Source: Fimbriimonadales bacterium
GTDB lineage: Bacteria > Armatimonadota > Fimbriimonadia > Fimbriimonadales > GBS-DC
Direction of reading: 5' to 3'
Length of the DNA stretch: 64,000 bases
Assembly (NCBI GenBank): GCA_026003075.1
Contig: BPGO01000005.1
Coordinates: forward strand, 1 to 64,000
Every line of letters starts with the position of its first letter. The first letter of the stretch is position 1. Below, piece after piece: positions 27,912-35,995 of the stretch. The translations under genes and the position numbers were made by a program. The notes under the pieces are model-generated. The model was given only the letters and a program-made list of their open reading frames with translations, ran no database searches and was not told where the DNA came from.

Positions 27912-28054
27912 GAGGGTGTTCGAAAATTTCCTTTGCAAGGAACCAACACGCCTTGCACGGGGCAGACACGCAGGTCTGCCCCTACAGAGGGCGTCGGATG
28001 TAGGGGCGCACATGTGTGTGCGCCCTGCTATTCTCCGTTTTTTCGAACACCCTT
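27912..28054. mobile_element. MITE-like element, copy A
   Basis: 143 bp with inverted ends GAGGGTGTTCGAAAA and TTTTTCGAACACCCT, flanked by a perfect 9-bp direct repeat AGGTTTATG (27903-27911 and 28055-28063). Inside are two further hairpins, GGGGCAGAC...GTCTGCCCC and GGGCGCACA...TGTGCGCCC. It encodes nothing. Copy B at 55.1 kb differs by four substitutions and the length of one T run. The rest of the gap 27835-28219 holds the PPC-gene promoter and one palindromic repeat. Confidence 0.75.
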
Positions 28055-28131
28055 AGGTTTATGATGGAACACCGAGCTGGGGCTTATAGGGTAGAAGCGA
28101 CTCGGTGCGACGGCAGGAATATCGCCGCGCT

Positions 28132-28158
28132 CCCCTCTCCCACCCCGTGGGTGAGGGG
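28132..28158. repeat. Palindromic repeat upstream of phhA
   Basis: CCCCTCTCCCAC-CCC-GTGGGTGAGGGG, 12 pairs with one mismatch; member of the same family as in ispE. Confidence 0.6.
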
Positions 28159-28192
28159 CACACAGCACTTCAACTTTTGGAAATCGGTGGGG

Positions 28193-28198
28193 TATCCT
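28193..28198 (+). promoter_or_regulatory. -10 box of phhA
   Basis: GGTATCCT, 12 nt before ATG 28211 and 21 nt before ATG 28220; GGCGGAGG (28203-28210) could be the SD for 28220. Confidence 0.4.
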
Positions 28199-28219
28199 AT
28201 AGGGCGGAGGATGAGAGCA

Positions 28220-29152
28220 ATGGCGCTTACCGAAACGAAACTTTATCCAGGAATGGGGCTGACCACCACCCGCGCCCCGTTTATCGAGGTTGCCCGCAGT
28301 CGCGGTGAGTTGTACATCGAGCAGCCGTACGAGCTCTACTCGGAAGAGAACCACGAAGCGTGGCGACGGCTCTACGCGCGGATTCAAGACCGCTGGCAAC
28401 GCTACGCCACCGAGAAGTTTCTGGAAGGCGTGTCCAAACTGTGTTTAGACCCCAATCGGGTGCCCCGTCTGGACGATGTGAACCAGTTCCTCGCGCCCCT
28501 GACAGGTTTCAAGGCGAGAGCGGTGTCGGGATATGTGCCGGCGTATATCTTTTTCGATTGCCTCCGCCGCCGCGAGTTCCCCACCACGATTACCGTGCGC
28601 GACATCAACTCACTCGATTACCTGCCCGAACCCGACATCTTCCACGACATCGCAGGGCATGTGCCGATGCACACTGATAAGCGTTTTGCCGATACCCTCG
28701 TACGCTTCGGTGAGGCGGCGCATACCGCAGCGCGTATCGTGCAGGAAATCAAAGACCCCGAACTGCAGGTGCAACGGATTATCAGCATCACGCGCGCCCT
28801 GGCACGATTCTTCTGGTTCACGATTGAGTTCGGGTTGATGCGCGGCAAGAACGGCGAACTGAAGGTATACGGCAGCGGTTTGCTCAGCTCCTACGGCGAA
28901 ATCGCCCACGCGATCGAATCACCCGATGTCCAGCGCTACCCCATCCAACTGGAGTGGGTGATTAATCAATATTTCGAGATCGACCACTATCAGCCGCTGC
29001 TGTTCATCGTGGACTCGTTTGACCACCTGTTCGACCTTGTGGACGAGTTGGAGCGGTGGATGCTGGAAGGCAAGTTGAACAATGTCGCTCCGGGCGAGCC
29101 GAACATGAGCGAGGAAGACATCCGCAGCTTCCTCGAGGCGACCGTCGACTAA
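28220..29152 (+). CDS. phhA: Phenylalanine 4-monooxygenase
   Basis: About 310 residues. Aromatic amino acid hydroxylase that makes tyrosine from phenylalanine with tetrahydropterin, O2 and non-heme iron. The iron ligands are visible: two His in PDIFHDIAGHVPMH and Glu in SYGEIAHAIES; FFWFTIEFGLM and KVYGSGLLSS complete the active site. The frame is open upstream to 28016, but that stretch covers the mobile element end and a palindrome, so ATG 28220 (GGAGG 9 nt before) or 28211 is preferred. maf starts 3 nt after the stop and a class III aminotransferase follows. Confidence 0.93.
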   Translation: MALTETKLYPGMGLTTTRAPFIEVARSRGELYIEQPYELYSEENHEAWRRLYARIQDRWQRYATEKFLEGVSKLCLDPNRVPRLDDVNQFLAPLTGFKARAVSGYVPAYIFFDCLRRREFPTTITVRDINSLDYLPEPDIFHDIAGHVPMHTDKRFADTLVRFGEAAHTAARIVQEIKDPELQVQRIISITRALARFFWFTIEFGLMRGKNGELKVYGSGLLSSYGEIAHAIESPDVQRYPIQLEWVINQYFEIDHYQPLLFIVDSFDHLFDLVDELERWMLEGKLNNVAPGEPNMSEEDIRSFLEATVD

Positions 29153-29155
29153 GTT

Positions 29156-29770
29156 ATGGAGACGCTGCGCTGGGTGCTGGCTTCGCAATCGCCGCGCCGA
29201 CGGGCGTTGATGCGGTTGTTCGGCAGACCGTTCGAGGTACACCCCGCGCAGATTGAGGAGCCTTTACCCGCGTTCTCGGCGCGACCTGCCCTGCTGGGCA
29301 AGCGGTTGGCGAAAGCCAAAGCGGAGGCGGTCGCGCTGCATTATGCTGATGCCCTAATCATCGCCGCCGATACGCTCGTCATTATCGACGGGCGCGTGCT
29401 GGGCAAACCCGCCGACGAGCGCGAGGCGTTCGAAATGCTCCGAATGCTTTCCGGGCGCACGCACACCGTGATTACCGCGCTGTGCCTGCTGCTGCGTCAG
29501 AACGGACACACCACGCGCATTGTTCAAGATGCCCCGCGCTCGCGCGTCACCTTCCGCCCCCTCAGCGACGAGTGGATTCGCTGGTACATCGCCACAGGCG
29601 AGCCGTTTGACAAGGCAGGTGGATATGGCATTCAGGAATACGGCGCACTGCTCATCGAAAAAGTGCAGGGCTGCTATTTCAATGTGGTGGGGTTGCCCTT
29701 GGCGACCTTGGCGAAACACTTGGAAGCACTGGGCGTGTGGCAACCCGATAGCAGGTATAATCCCGTGTGA
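29156..29770 (+). CDS. maf: Maf-like nucleotide pyrophosphatase
   Basis: 204 residues. House-cleaning enzyme that hydrolyses non-canonical or pyrimidine nucleoside triphosphates. LASQSPRRRALMRLFG at the N-terminus, the catalytic-region AADTLVIIDGRVLGKP and the late motif GEPFDKAGGYGIQEYGALLIEKVQGCYFNVVGLP are all present. It starts 3 nt after phhA and its last codons contain a GGTATAAT box that may drive the next gene. Confidence 0.94.
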   Translation: METLRWVLASQSPRRRALMRLFGRPFEVHPAQIEEPLPAFSARPALLGKRLAKAKAEAVALHYADALIIAADTLVIIDGRVLGKPADEREAFEMLRMLSGRTHTVITALCLLLRQNGHTTRIVQDAPRSRVTFRPLSDEWIRWYIATGEPFDKAGGYGIQEYGALLIEKVQGCYFNVVGLPLATLAKHLEALGVWQPDSRYNPV

Positions 29771-29784
29771 GGTGCAACGAAGCG

Positions 29785-31059
29785 ATGATAGGCTTTCCTG
29801 AAAACCCAGAGGCGTTTACCGACACCATTGCCGAGCTGACCGAACGCCACCTGAACCCCGGTTTGGCGAAGGTCCTGCGATTCGCTGGGCTGGGCGTGGA
29901 GTGGTACGCCGAGGGCTGTTATATCTGGGACGCGCACGGGCGGAAGTTTTTGGACTGTCTGGGCGGCTACGGGATGTTCGCGCTGGGGCATCGCCACCCG
30001 AAAGTGGTGGAAGCCGTAAAACGCCAGCTGGATATGATGCCGATGCCCAGCAAAATCATGTTCAATGCGCCGCAGGCGCAACTGGCGGAGAAACTGGCGC
30101 AGGTGCTGCCCGGCGATTTGCAGTATAGTTTCTTCTGCAACTCGGGCACGGAGGCGGTGGAGGGCGCGATCAAACTCGCTCGCAAAGCCACCGGGCGCGT
30201 GAAGATGATCAGCGCCATCGGCAGCTATCACGGCAAGACGATGGGGAGCCTCTCCGCCAGCGGGCGCGAGGTCTACCGCAAGCCGTTTGACCCCCTGCTG
30301 CCCGGATTTGTGCATGTGCCCTTCGGCGATGCCGACGCAGTCGAGGCGCAATTCGATGACCAGACCGCCGGCGTGATTATCGAGCCGATTCAGGGCGAGG
30401 GCGGGATCCGTATTCCACCGGAGGACTACTTGCCGCGCTTGCGTGCGCTCTGCGACCGCTACAACGCCGTACTCATCGTGGACGAGGTGCAAACCGGGCT
30501 GGGGCGCACGGGCAAACTTTGGGGCGTGGAGCATTCGGGGGTATACCCCAACATCGTGACGCTGGCGAAGTCGCTGGGCGGCGGCGTGCTACCGATTGGT
30601 TCCTTCTCGGCAGGGGCTGCGCTGTGGGAGGAGATGTTCGGCGAAAACCCACTGCTTCATACCAGCACCTTCGGCGGCAACGAACTTGCCTGCGCCGCTG
30701 GGCTGGCGACGCTGGAAGTTATCGAGCAAGAAGGGCTGGTGGACAACGCGCAGCGCGTCGGCGAACGGCTCATGCGCGGGCTGCGCCAAGTACAGGCGGA
30801 GTACCCCGACTTCATTCAAGAAGTGCGCGGACGCGGGCTGATGATAGGCATCGAGTTCCACGAAGCCGACTTCGGCGAACTGACCATCACCAACATGATC
30901 CAGCGCGGGGTCATCGCAGCATACACCCTCAACAACCCCAAAGTCATCCGCATGGAGCCGCCCCTTATCCTGACTGAGCAGGACGCCGAGTTCGCCTTGC
31001 AGGTCTTCGCCGAGTCGGTGGTCGCCGCACGCGAGCTGGTGCAAGCGGTGCTGGCTTAG
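29785..31059 (+). CDS. Class III aminotransferase (ornithine/putrescine-type)
   Basis: 424 residues from ATG 29785, which has GAGGTG about 10 nt upstream (GTG 29767 is an alternative). PLP-dependent; YGMFALGHRHPKVVEAV, NSGTEAVEGAIKLAR, IVDEVQTGLGRTGKLW and the PLP lysine in TLAKSLGGGVLPIG are typical of the RocD/PatA/GabT group. Closest by eye to putrescine aminotransferases. It converges with ribD and overlaps it by 4 bases. Substrate not certain. Confidence 0.88.
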   Translation: MIGFPENPEAFTDTIAELTERHLNPGLAKVLRFAGLGVEWYAEGCYIWDAHGRKFLDCLGGYGMFALGHRHPKVVEAVKRQLDMMPMPSKIMFNAPQAQLAEKLAQVLPGDLQYSFFCNSGTEAVEGAIKLARKATGRVKMISAIGSYHGKTMGSLSASGREVYRKPFDPLLPGFVHVPFGDADAVEAQFDDQTAGVIIEPIQGEGGIRIPPEDYLPRLRALCDRYNAVLIVDEVQTGLGRTGKLWGVEHSGVYPNIVTLAKSLGGGVLPIGSFSAGAALWEEMFGENPLLHTSTFGGNELACAAGLATLEVIEQEGLVDNAQRVGERLMRGLRQVQAEYPDFIQEVRGRGLMIGIEFHEADFGELTITNMIQRGVIAAYTLNNPKVIRMEPPLILTEQDAEFALQVFAESVVAARELVQAVLA

Positions 31060-32210
31060 GGATACTCGATATCGCCCTCTACCACCCAGTCCTCGCCCAG
31101 TCTGCGCAGGGACACATTGTTCACGCGGGGCGCGTCCGCCACATGCGCGACGCCCAATCCTTCCAGCGCGGTGCGTGCATCCGCTCCGCCGATGAGTTTG
31201 GGCGCATAAAAATAGACGATTCGATTCGCCAACCGCGCCTCCAGAAACGATGCAGCAACCTGCCCGCCACCCTCAACTAAAATACTCGAAATGCCCCGCG
31301 CAGCAAGGTCTTGCACCACCTGCACCACAGGGACACGCGTGGGCTGACCTGGCTCAGGGGAAAACGCTTTCGTCTGCACGCCGATTGCTCCCAGTTGACG
31401 CGCGCGTTTCTCCGTATTCTCCTCTGGCAGTTGCAAGTGATACACCAAAGTTGCCGCCGATTTCGTGTTCAGTACCGGGTGGTGTTGTTGCATTGCGGGA
31501 TGGAGGCGCAAATGCGTGTCCAGAACCACGCGCAGGGGCTGGTTTCTGACGCCACGCAGCCGCGCCGTGAGCTGGGGGCGGTCTTTGAGAACCGTCTCTA
31601 CCCCCACCAGCACCGCGGCATGCTCGGCACGCAAGCGATGCGCGTATCGTCGCGCTCGCTCGCCTGTGATCCACTTGGAGTCGCCCGTGTGCGTCGCGAT
31701 TTTGCCGTCCAAGCTCATCGCCGCTTTGAGGGTTATAAAGGGGCGGCTGTGGCGACGCCAGTAGAGATAAATCCGATTAATGGCTTCCAGCGCCTCGATA
31801 ATTTTCGCCTCAGGGGGGTTGTCGGGGTTGAGCAGTTCCACCTGTATGCCCGCCGCGCGCAATTGGTCGACCCCTTTGCCGTCCACTCGGTTGTTCGGGT
31901 CGGTCATCGCCACGACCACACGCTGAATACCCCGCTCGATAATCGCGTTCGTGCAGGGTGGGGTGCGCCCGTAGTGGCAGCATGGCTCCAGCGTGACATA
32001 GAGCGTTGCGCCATGGGCGGCGTCGCCGGCTTGCTGAAACGCGAAAATCTCGGCGTGCGGTGCGCCTGCGTAAGGGTGGTACCCTTCGCCCACCACCACC
32101 CCGTCTTTGACAAGCACGGCTCCCACATGGGGGTTCGGCACGGGAAAACCGCGCCGTGCCAGCTGCACTGCACGACGCATCCAGCGTAAATCGGTTTCAG
32201 TCAGCGCCAT
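31056..32210 (-). CDS. ribD: Bifunctional riboflavin biosynthesis deaminase/reductase
   Basis: 384 residues. The N-terminal deaminase has the zinc motifs HAE and PCCHYGRTPPC; the C-terminal reductase starts near residue 155 (RPFITLKAAMSLDGKIATHTGDSKWI) and ends in a segment with ILVEGGGQVAASFLE. It carries out two consecutive steps after GTP cyclohydrolase II. The start overlaps the 110-residue membrane gene by 14 bases, so it is the third gene of an rpe operon. No FMN riboswitch is seen. Confidence 0.95.
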   Translation of the reverse strand: MALTETDLRWMRRAVQLARRGFPVPNPHVGAVLVKDGVVVGEGYHPYAGAPHAEIFAFQQAGDAAHGATLYVTLEPCCHYGRTPPCTNAIIERGIQRVVVAMTDPNNRVDGKGVDQLRAAGIQVELLNPDNPPEAKIIEALEAINRIYLYWRRHSRPFITLKAAMSLDGKIATHTGDSKWITGERARRYAHRLRAEHAAVLVGVETVLKDRPQLTARLRGVRNQPLRVVLDTHLRLHPAMQQHHPVLNTKSAATLVYHLQLPEENTEKRARQLGAIGVQTKAFSPEPGQPTRVPVVQVVQDLAARGISSILVEGGGQVAASFLEARLANRIVYFYAPKLIGGADARTALEGLGVAHVADAPRVNNVSLRRLGEDWVVEGDIEYP

Positions 32211-32529
32211 TTTGTTTGCCTTGCGACTGCGCCTGTTTGCGCCGATAGTCGGCGCGTATCTGCTCGGTCATCTCTTCGAAGGCTGCGCGATGCGCTTTGC
32301 GGTACTGCTCTTGAATCTCGCGAATGTCTTTGAGCGCGAGCCACATCAGCGCAAACAGCAGTCCCACCGCCCCAATCAACAGCGCGCTCGCCGTCATCAG
32401 CCAAATTCGCTTCTCATCGGCGGTCTCTTGGGGCAGGGCGCGCAGCAGAAAGAGCCGCGCAGGGATTAATCCTGCCAGTGCGGCGAGCAAAATCGCCATC
32501 CAGACCCGATTCGAGAGTTTGCGTTTCAT
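32197..32529 (-). CDS. Small two-helix membrane protein, unknown
   Basis: 110 residues with two hydrophobic helices (about 9-28 and 43-66) and a long, charged, probably helical C-terminal tail (DIREIQEQYRKAHRAAFEEM). No family recognised. It is locked in the operon by an ATGA overlap with rpe upstream and a 14-base overlap with ribD downstream, so it is translated, but its role is unknown. Confidence 0.7.
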   Translation of the reverse strand: MKRKLSNRVWMAILLAALAGLIPARLFLLRALPQETADEKRIWLMTASALLIGAVGLLFALMWLALKDIREIQEQYRKAHRAAFEEMTEQIRADYRRKQAQSQGKQNGAD

Positions 32530-33200
32530 ACTTTTTGACTGACGAGGGCGAACCGCAACGCGCGAATGCCCTCCTGCGGTGTAGAGGCATGAAACACGCT
32601 AGAGCCTGCCACCAACACCCGCGCGCCCAACTCCATCAACTCGCGGGCGTTGTCGGGTGAAACGCCCCCATCCACTTCCAACAGCACATGGGGGGCGCTC
32701 TGCTCAATCATCAGACGCGCCTCCACTATCTTCGGCTTCATCAGGTCGATAAATGCCTGCCCCCCAAAGCCAGGGTTAACGGTCATCACCAGCAAGACAT
32801 CTATGGCGGGCAGGATGTAGCGCACGGTCTCCAGCGGTGTGTGCGGGTTCAGCGCGACCCCAACGCCACAACCAAGTTCGCGTATCTGCTGCACCACGCG
32901 ATGCAGGTGTACACACGCTTCGGCATGCACCGTGATACTGTTCGCGCCTGCATGCGCAAAATCGGGGATCAAGCGTTCGGGATGCTCAATCATCAGATGC
33001 ACATCAAACGGCAAATCGCAGTGCGGGCGCAGGGCGGCGACCATCGACGCGCCGAAAGTGAGATTGGGTACGAAATGCCCATCCATGACATCGAAGTGAA
33101 TCCAGTCCGCGCCGCCGTCTTGCAGGGCGCGCACCGCCTCGCGCATCACGCCGAAATCGGCGGAGAGAATGGACGGGGCAATCAGGATGCTATGGTTCAC
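32526..33200 (-). CDS. rpe: Ribulose-phosphate 3-epimerase
   Basis: 224 residues from the GTG at 33200. Interconverts ribulose 5-phosphate and xylulose 5-phosphate. APSILSADF, WIHFDVMDGHFVPNLTFG, DVHLMIEHPE, MTVNPGFGGQAF and LEVDGGVSPDN are the diagnostic motifs. A TTG at 33203 is a possible alternative start; the GTG has GAGGGGG at a better distance. The GTG overlaps the stop (GTGA) of a 29-codon ORF that is a copied 5' end of the antitoxin gene 0.7 kb upstream. First enzyme gene of the rpe-unknown-ribD operon. Confidence 0.95.
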   Translation of the reverse strand: MNHSILIAPSILSADFGVMREAVRALQDGGADWIHFDVMDGHFVPNLTFGASMVAALRPHCDLPFDVHLMIEHPERLIPDFAHAGANSITVHAEACVHLHRVVQQIRELGCGVGVALNPHTPLETVRYILPAIDVLLVMTVNPGFGGQAFIDLMKPKIVEARLMIEQSAPHVLLEVDGGVSPDNARELMELGARVLVAGSSVFHASTPQEGIRALRFALVSQKV

Positions 33201-33286
33201 CAACGCGCCCCCTCGCGTTTATCGTTCCTTTCAGCGGCGCGCTGCTGGATTTCGTCCCAACTGCCTTCAATCACTGTGAGAGACAT
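33197..33286 (-). CDS. 29-residue leader ORF derived from an antitoxin gene
   Basis: Reads MSLTVIEGSWDEIQQRAAER and nine more residues. The first 18 codons and the upstream SD and -10 region are a 77-bp copy (33234-33310 against 33962-34038, one mismatch) of the start of the antitoxin gene. After the copy ends the frame runs to a TGA that overlaps the rpe GTG (GTGA). It is therefore translated from an antitoxin-type SD (GGAGGGTG) and coupled to rpe. Could be a regulatory leader peptide or simply a by-product of a duplication that brought a promoter to rpe. Confidence 0.6.
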   Translation of the reverse strand: MSLTVIEGSWDEIQQRAAERNDKREGARW

Positions 33287-33310
33287 GCCAATCACCCTCC
33301 AGATGATACC
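33234..33310. repeat. 77-bp duplication of the antitoxin 5' region
   Basis: Identical to 33962-34038 except for one base (A for C next to the start codon). Contains the TATCAT box, the SD and the first 18 codons. Confidence 0.9.
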
Positions 33311-33346
33311 TTACACATCGCCTTGCTGCGACACAAGGGGAACTTA

Positions 33347-33769
33347 CTATTCTCCCAATCGGGGATACACGATGAACGCCTCGCCGGTACTAACACGGTA
33401 GGCGTAGAAATGATTATCCAGAGTGAAAATTTCACGCAGCCCTAAGCTCTCTGCCGCTACTACAAGGCTGGCGTCAGCAAAGTCCATCGGAACATCTTTA
33501 TACTGGCGCATCCGCGCCTCTATCATGTCTAGCTCCGCGTCTGTGTGTAGATAGATAACCAGTTTCCCTTCTTGTCGCATCTGCCACAAGCGACTTTGCC
33601 CCTCAGCACCCCCTACGCGGCGAAGCAGGTACATCGCTTCCACGAGACAAGGCACGGTTGTCAGCAGAGGAGCAGCGGGAAGCGTCCGCAACACGGCAGC
33701 GCAACGGGCATGTTGTGGGTCGTTGCGGTTAAGCACTGCAACCAGCGGACCGGTATCGCACAGGATCAT
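33347..33769 (-). CDS. PIN-domain toxin (VapC-like)
   Basis: 140 residues. PIN nucleases cut RNA with four acidic residues; here Asp5 (LCDTGPLV), Glu44 (LVEAMYLL), Asp96/Asp99 (MDFADASLV) and Asp118 (TLDNHF) are in place. The start overlaps the antitoxin stop by 4 bases (ATGA on the minus strand). Likely partner of the upstream antitoxin; target RNA unknown. Confidence 0.85.
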   Translation of the reverse strand: MILCDTGPLVAVLNRNDPQHARCAAVLRTLPAAPLLTTVPCLVEAMYLLRRVGGAEGQSRLWQMRQEGKLVIYLHTDAELDMIEARMRQYKDVPMDFADASLVVAAESLGLREIFTLDNHFYAYRVSTGEAFIVYPRLGE

Positions 33770-34014
33770 ACATCCAACCCTTGCGAGCGATAGGTTGCTG
33801 CAATCAAGTTCTCAACCGCCTGCTCGGACTGTTCCGCCAAGGGTTCAGCACTTCCTGCGATGCATCCTACAAAATCACCCAGAAACTCGTACAGGGTACC
33901 AGTCGGATGGGTTTCAGATTCAGGCAACACAATCACGCGCAGGCGACGCCCCTGCAGTTCCGCGGCGCGCTGCTGGATTTCGTCCCAACTGCCTTCAATC
34001 ACTGTGAGAGCCAT
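33766..34014 (-). CDS. Antitoxin partner of the PIN toxin
   Basis: 82 residues from ATG 34014 (SD GGAGGGTG; TATCAT box just upstream). MALTVIEGSWDEIQQRAAELQGR then RLRVIVLPE is of a kind often encoded before PIN toxins. The N-terminal part probably forms the DNA-binding or dimer fold and the acidic C-terminal part (EQSEQAVENLIAATY) may wrap the toxin. Overlaps the toxin gene by 4 bases. Its first 18 codons are duplicated in front of rpe. Confidence 0.75.
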   Translation of the reverse strand: MALTVIEGSWDEIQQRAAELQGRRLRVIVLPESETHPTGTLYEFLGDFVGCIAGSAEPLAEQSEQAVENLIAATYRSQGLDV

Positions 34015-34142
34015 GCCAATCACCCTCCAGATGATACCCCAGCACACCGCTCAAGGGGGCACAGACACGCCCCTGCATGTACCTTCCGAGCGGCGAGAGG
34101 AATCGCTTGGTCATCCCGCTTCGAAGAACTCTGACGCGGGGA

Positions 34143-35873
34143 TTAGCGCACTATCTCTTGCACTAACTGCTCATCCACATACACTCGTATCCGCACGGGA
34201 TTCCCCTGCGCCTCCACAGGAATCGTATACACTTGCCCCCCGGTGCGCAGCTCGTCTAACACCGTGCGTTTGCCCAGAGCATCTTCCACTTCGATGCGAA
34301 TCCGTCGGTTGGGTTGGTCGCTGAGATCGATCTTGACTTCGAATTGGCGTTTGGGCGCGTCGGGTTGAGGGGGTTCAGGCGTGGTGGTCGGCGCTGGGTC
34401 GTAGCCTGAGCCGATGCTCACGATGAGTTTAATCGGGCGCGAGCGGTCGACGCGCGCGCCTGCTGGGGGAACCGTACCGATAACATAGCCCAGCGGGACC
34501 GTTGCGCTGGGGCGCTCCTCGACGCTGTCCATCACTGCAAGCCCCATGCCTTCCAGTTCGCGACGGGCGCGCGATTCAGGCATATTGCTCACATTGGGAA
34601 CCTCCACATAGCGTGAACCTTTACTGACCCAAAGATAGACTTTGCTGCCCTTCCGCACGACGCGCCCTTCGGGTGGACTGATGGAGTACACAACGCCAGG
34701 CGGATACTGCTCGTTGTAGCCTTCCAATCGCACTTCGGGTTCCAGTTCGGCTTGACGCAAGATACGGTTCGCCTCTTCCAGCGTTTTGCCCACCACTTGC
34801 GGGACGGGACGGTCTTCAGGCACGAAGCGCAACGCCATCCACGCGGCAAAACCGATCACTAAGCCCAACACGACCAGCGCGCCCGTAAGGCGAATCATCG
34901 TGCGTAGCCACTTGGGGATGTCGTCTTCCTCCTCTTCTTCGGGGGCAGGAGTGGGTGGGGTGGGCTTACGCGCGAAAATGTCGCCCGATGCGGGTTTCGC
35001 GTCGGTGGAGTCGGGCAAGTCGATAGGCGACCAGCCGAGCGATTTACCGAACCGCAAGGCGTCGCGCACAGCTTTCAAATCGTTCAGCAGGTGCAGCGCC
35101 GTGGCGTAGCGGTGCGCAGGGTCTTTCTGCAAGCACTTGGTCACGATGCCCTCCACCGTGCGCGGTGTGGCAGGATTGCGCTGCCGGAGCGACGGAATGG
35201 GGGCGTTCAGGTGCGCCTCGGCGGTCAGCACGGGCGTCTCGCCGCTGAAGGGGGTTGTGGCGGTAATCATTTCAAACAAAATAACACCGCACGCATAGAG
35301 GTCGCTGGCGACGCTGGGGGCAGCCCCACGAAACAGTTCGGGCGCGGTGTAGGCAGCGGCGCGGGCTTCATGCGCCGCCGCAAGGCTCGGCTCCGCACGA
35401 TAGACACCCCGCATCCCCACCCCATTCAGCCACACATGCCATTCCGAGCCGACCAACACATTCGCCGGACGCAAGTCGCCATGCGTCATCCCCGCGCTGT
35501 GGATTGCCTGAAGCCCTTCCACAATCCCAATCATGATTTCAATTGCGATGGGCACAGTGAACGGCGCAGTGCGCCGAATGCGCGTCTGCAAATCCAGCCC
35601 CCGCACGAACTCCTCCACGAAAAACGGGGGCTGTGCGGTGAGGTCGATCTCATACAACTCCAACAGGTTGGGATGGCGTAGGCGTGTCCGAGCGTCCAGC
35701 GTCATCTGTAGAGTATCCAGCAGTGGCTGATTGTGGGCGTAGGGCGCCCGCACGGCTTTCAGCGTCACTACGCGTGAACGGGTCAAATCACGAGCGCGAT
35801 ACACATGAAAGAGCAATCCCTCCGATAGCTGCTCCAACAACTCATAACGCGCCGCCAGCACATTCCCTGTCAT
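34143..35873 (-). CDS. PASTA-domain Ser/Thr kinase homologue, probably a pseudokinase
   Basis: 576 residues from ATG 35873. Kinase-like domain (1-270), Pro/Glu linker, one transmembrane helix (about 328-348), two PASTA domains (about 350-485) and a C-terminal beta domain. It has the PknB layout for sensing peptidoglycan outside the cell. However, the Gly-rich loop is degenerate (LSEGLLFHVYRA), the catalytic loop is HGDLRPANV (Lys replaced by Arg), and at the DFG position the sequence reads WLNGVG (148-153), so the magnesium-binding Asp is missing. Lys39 and Asp133 remain. Activity is doubtful; a scaffold or sensor role is likely. TATAGT lies 9 nt before the ATG. Confidence 0.85.
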   Translation of the reverse strand: MTGNVLAARYELLEQLSEGLLFHVYRARDLTRSRVVTLKAVRAPYAHNQPLLDTLQMTLDARTRLRHPNLLELYEIDLTAQPPFFVEEFVRGLDLQTRIRRTAPFTVPIAIEIMIGIVEGLQAIHSAGMTHGDLRPANVLVGSEWHVWLNGVGMRGVYRAEPSLAAAHEARAAAYTAPELFRGAAPSVASDLYACGVILFEMITATTPFSGETPVLTAEAHLNAPIPSLRQRNPATPRTVEGIVTKCLQKDPAHRYATALHLLNDLKAVRDALRFGKSLGWSPIDLPDSTDAKPASGDIFARKPTPPTPAPEEEEEDDIPKWLRTMIRLTGALVVLGLVIGFAAWMALRFVPEDRPVPQVVGKTLEEANRILRQAELEPEVRLEGYNEQYPPGVVYSISPPEGRVVRKGSKVYLWVSKGSRYVEVPNVSNMPESRARRELEGMGLAVMDSVEERPSATVPLGYVIGTVPPAGARVDRSRPIKLIVSIGSGYDPAPTTTPEPPQPDAPKRQFEVKIDLSDQPNRRIRIEVEDALGKRTVLDELRTGGQVYTIPVEAQGNPVRIRVYVDEQLVQEIVR

Positions 35874-35882
35874 GGCTATGCC

Positions 35883-35888
35883 ACTATA
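35883..35888 (-). promoter_or_regulatory. -10 box of the PASTA (pseudo)kinase
   Basis: Minus-strand TATAGT, 9 nt before the ATG, no SD. Confidence 0.4.
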
Positions 35889-35995
35889 AAGATACCAGAT
35901 TCCCATACCGAAAAACGGTGTTGCCTTTCAAACGGCGACCGACGCCGCCGTGCGCACACGCAGGAACCCCCGCGCGAGCGCGAAACTAATTCCGC

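Noticed and set aside
27913..28053. CRISPR-like or tRNA-like structure inside the MITE
   Set aside because: The internal hairpins do not form a cloverleaf, and inverted ends with target repeats explain the unit.
28016..28210. N-terminal extension of PhhA
   Set aside because: The upstream open frame is made of the MITE end and a palindromic repeat; the family N-terminus starts at 28211-28220.
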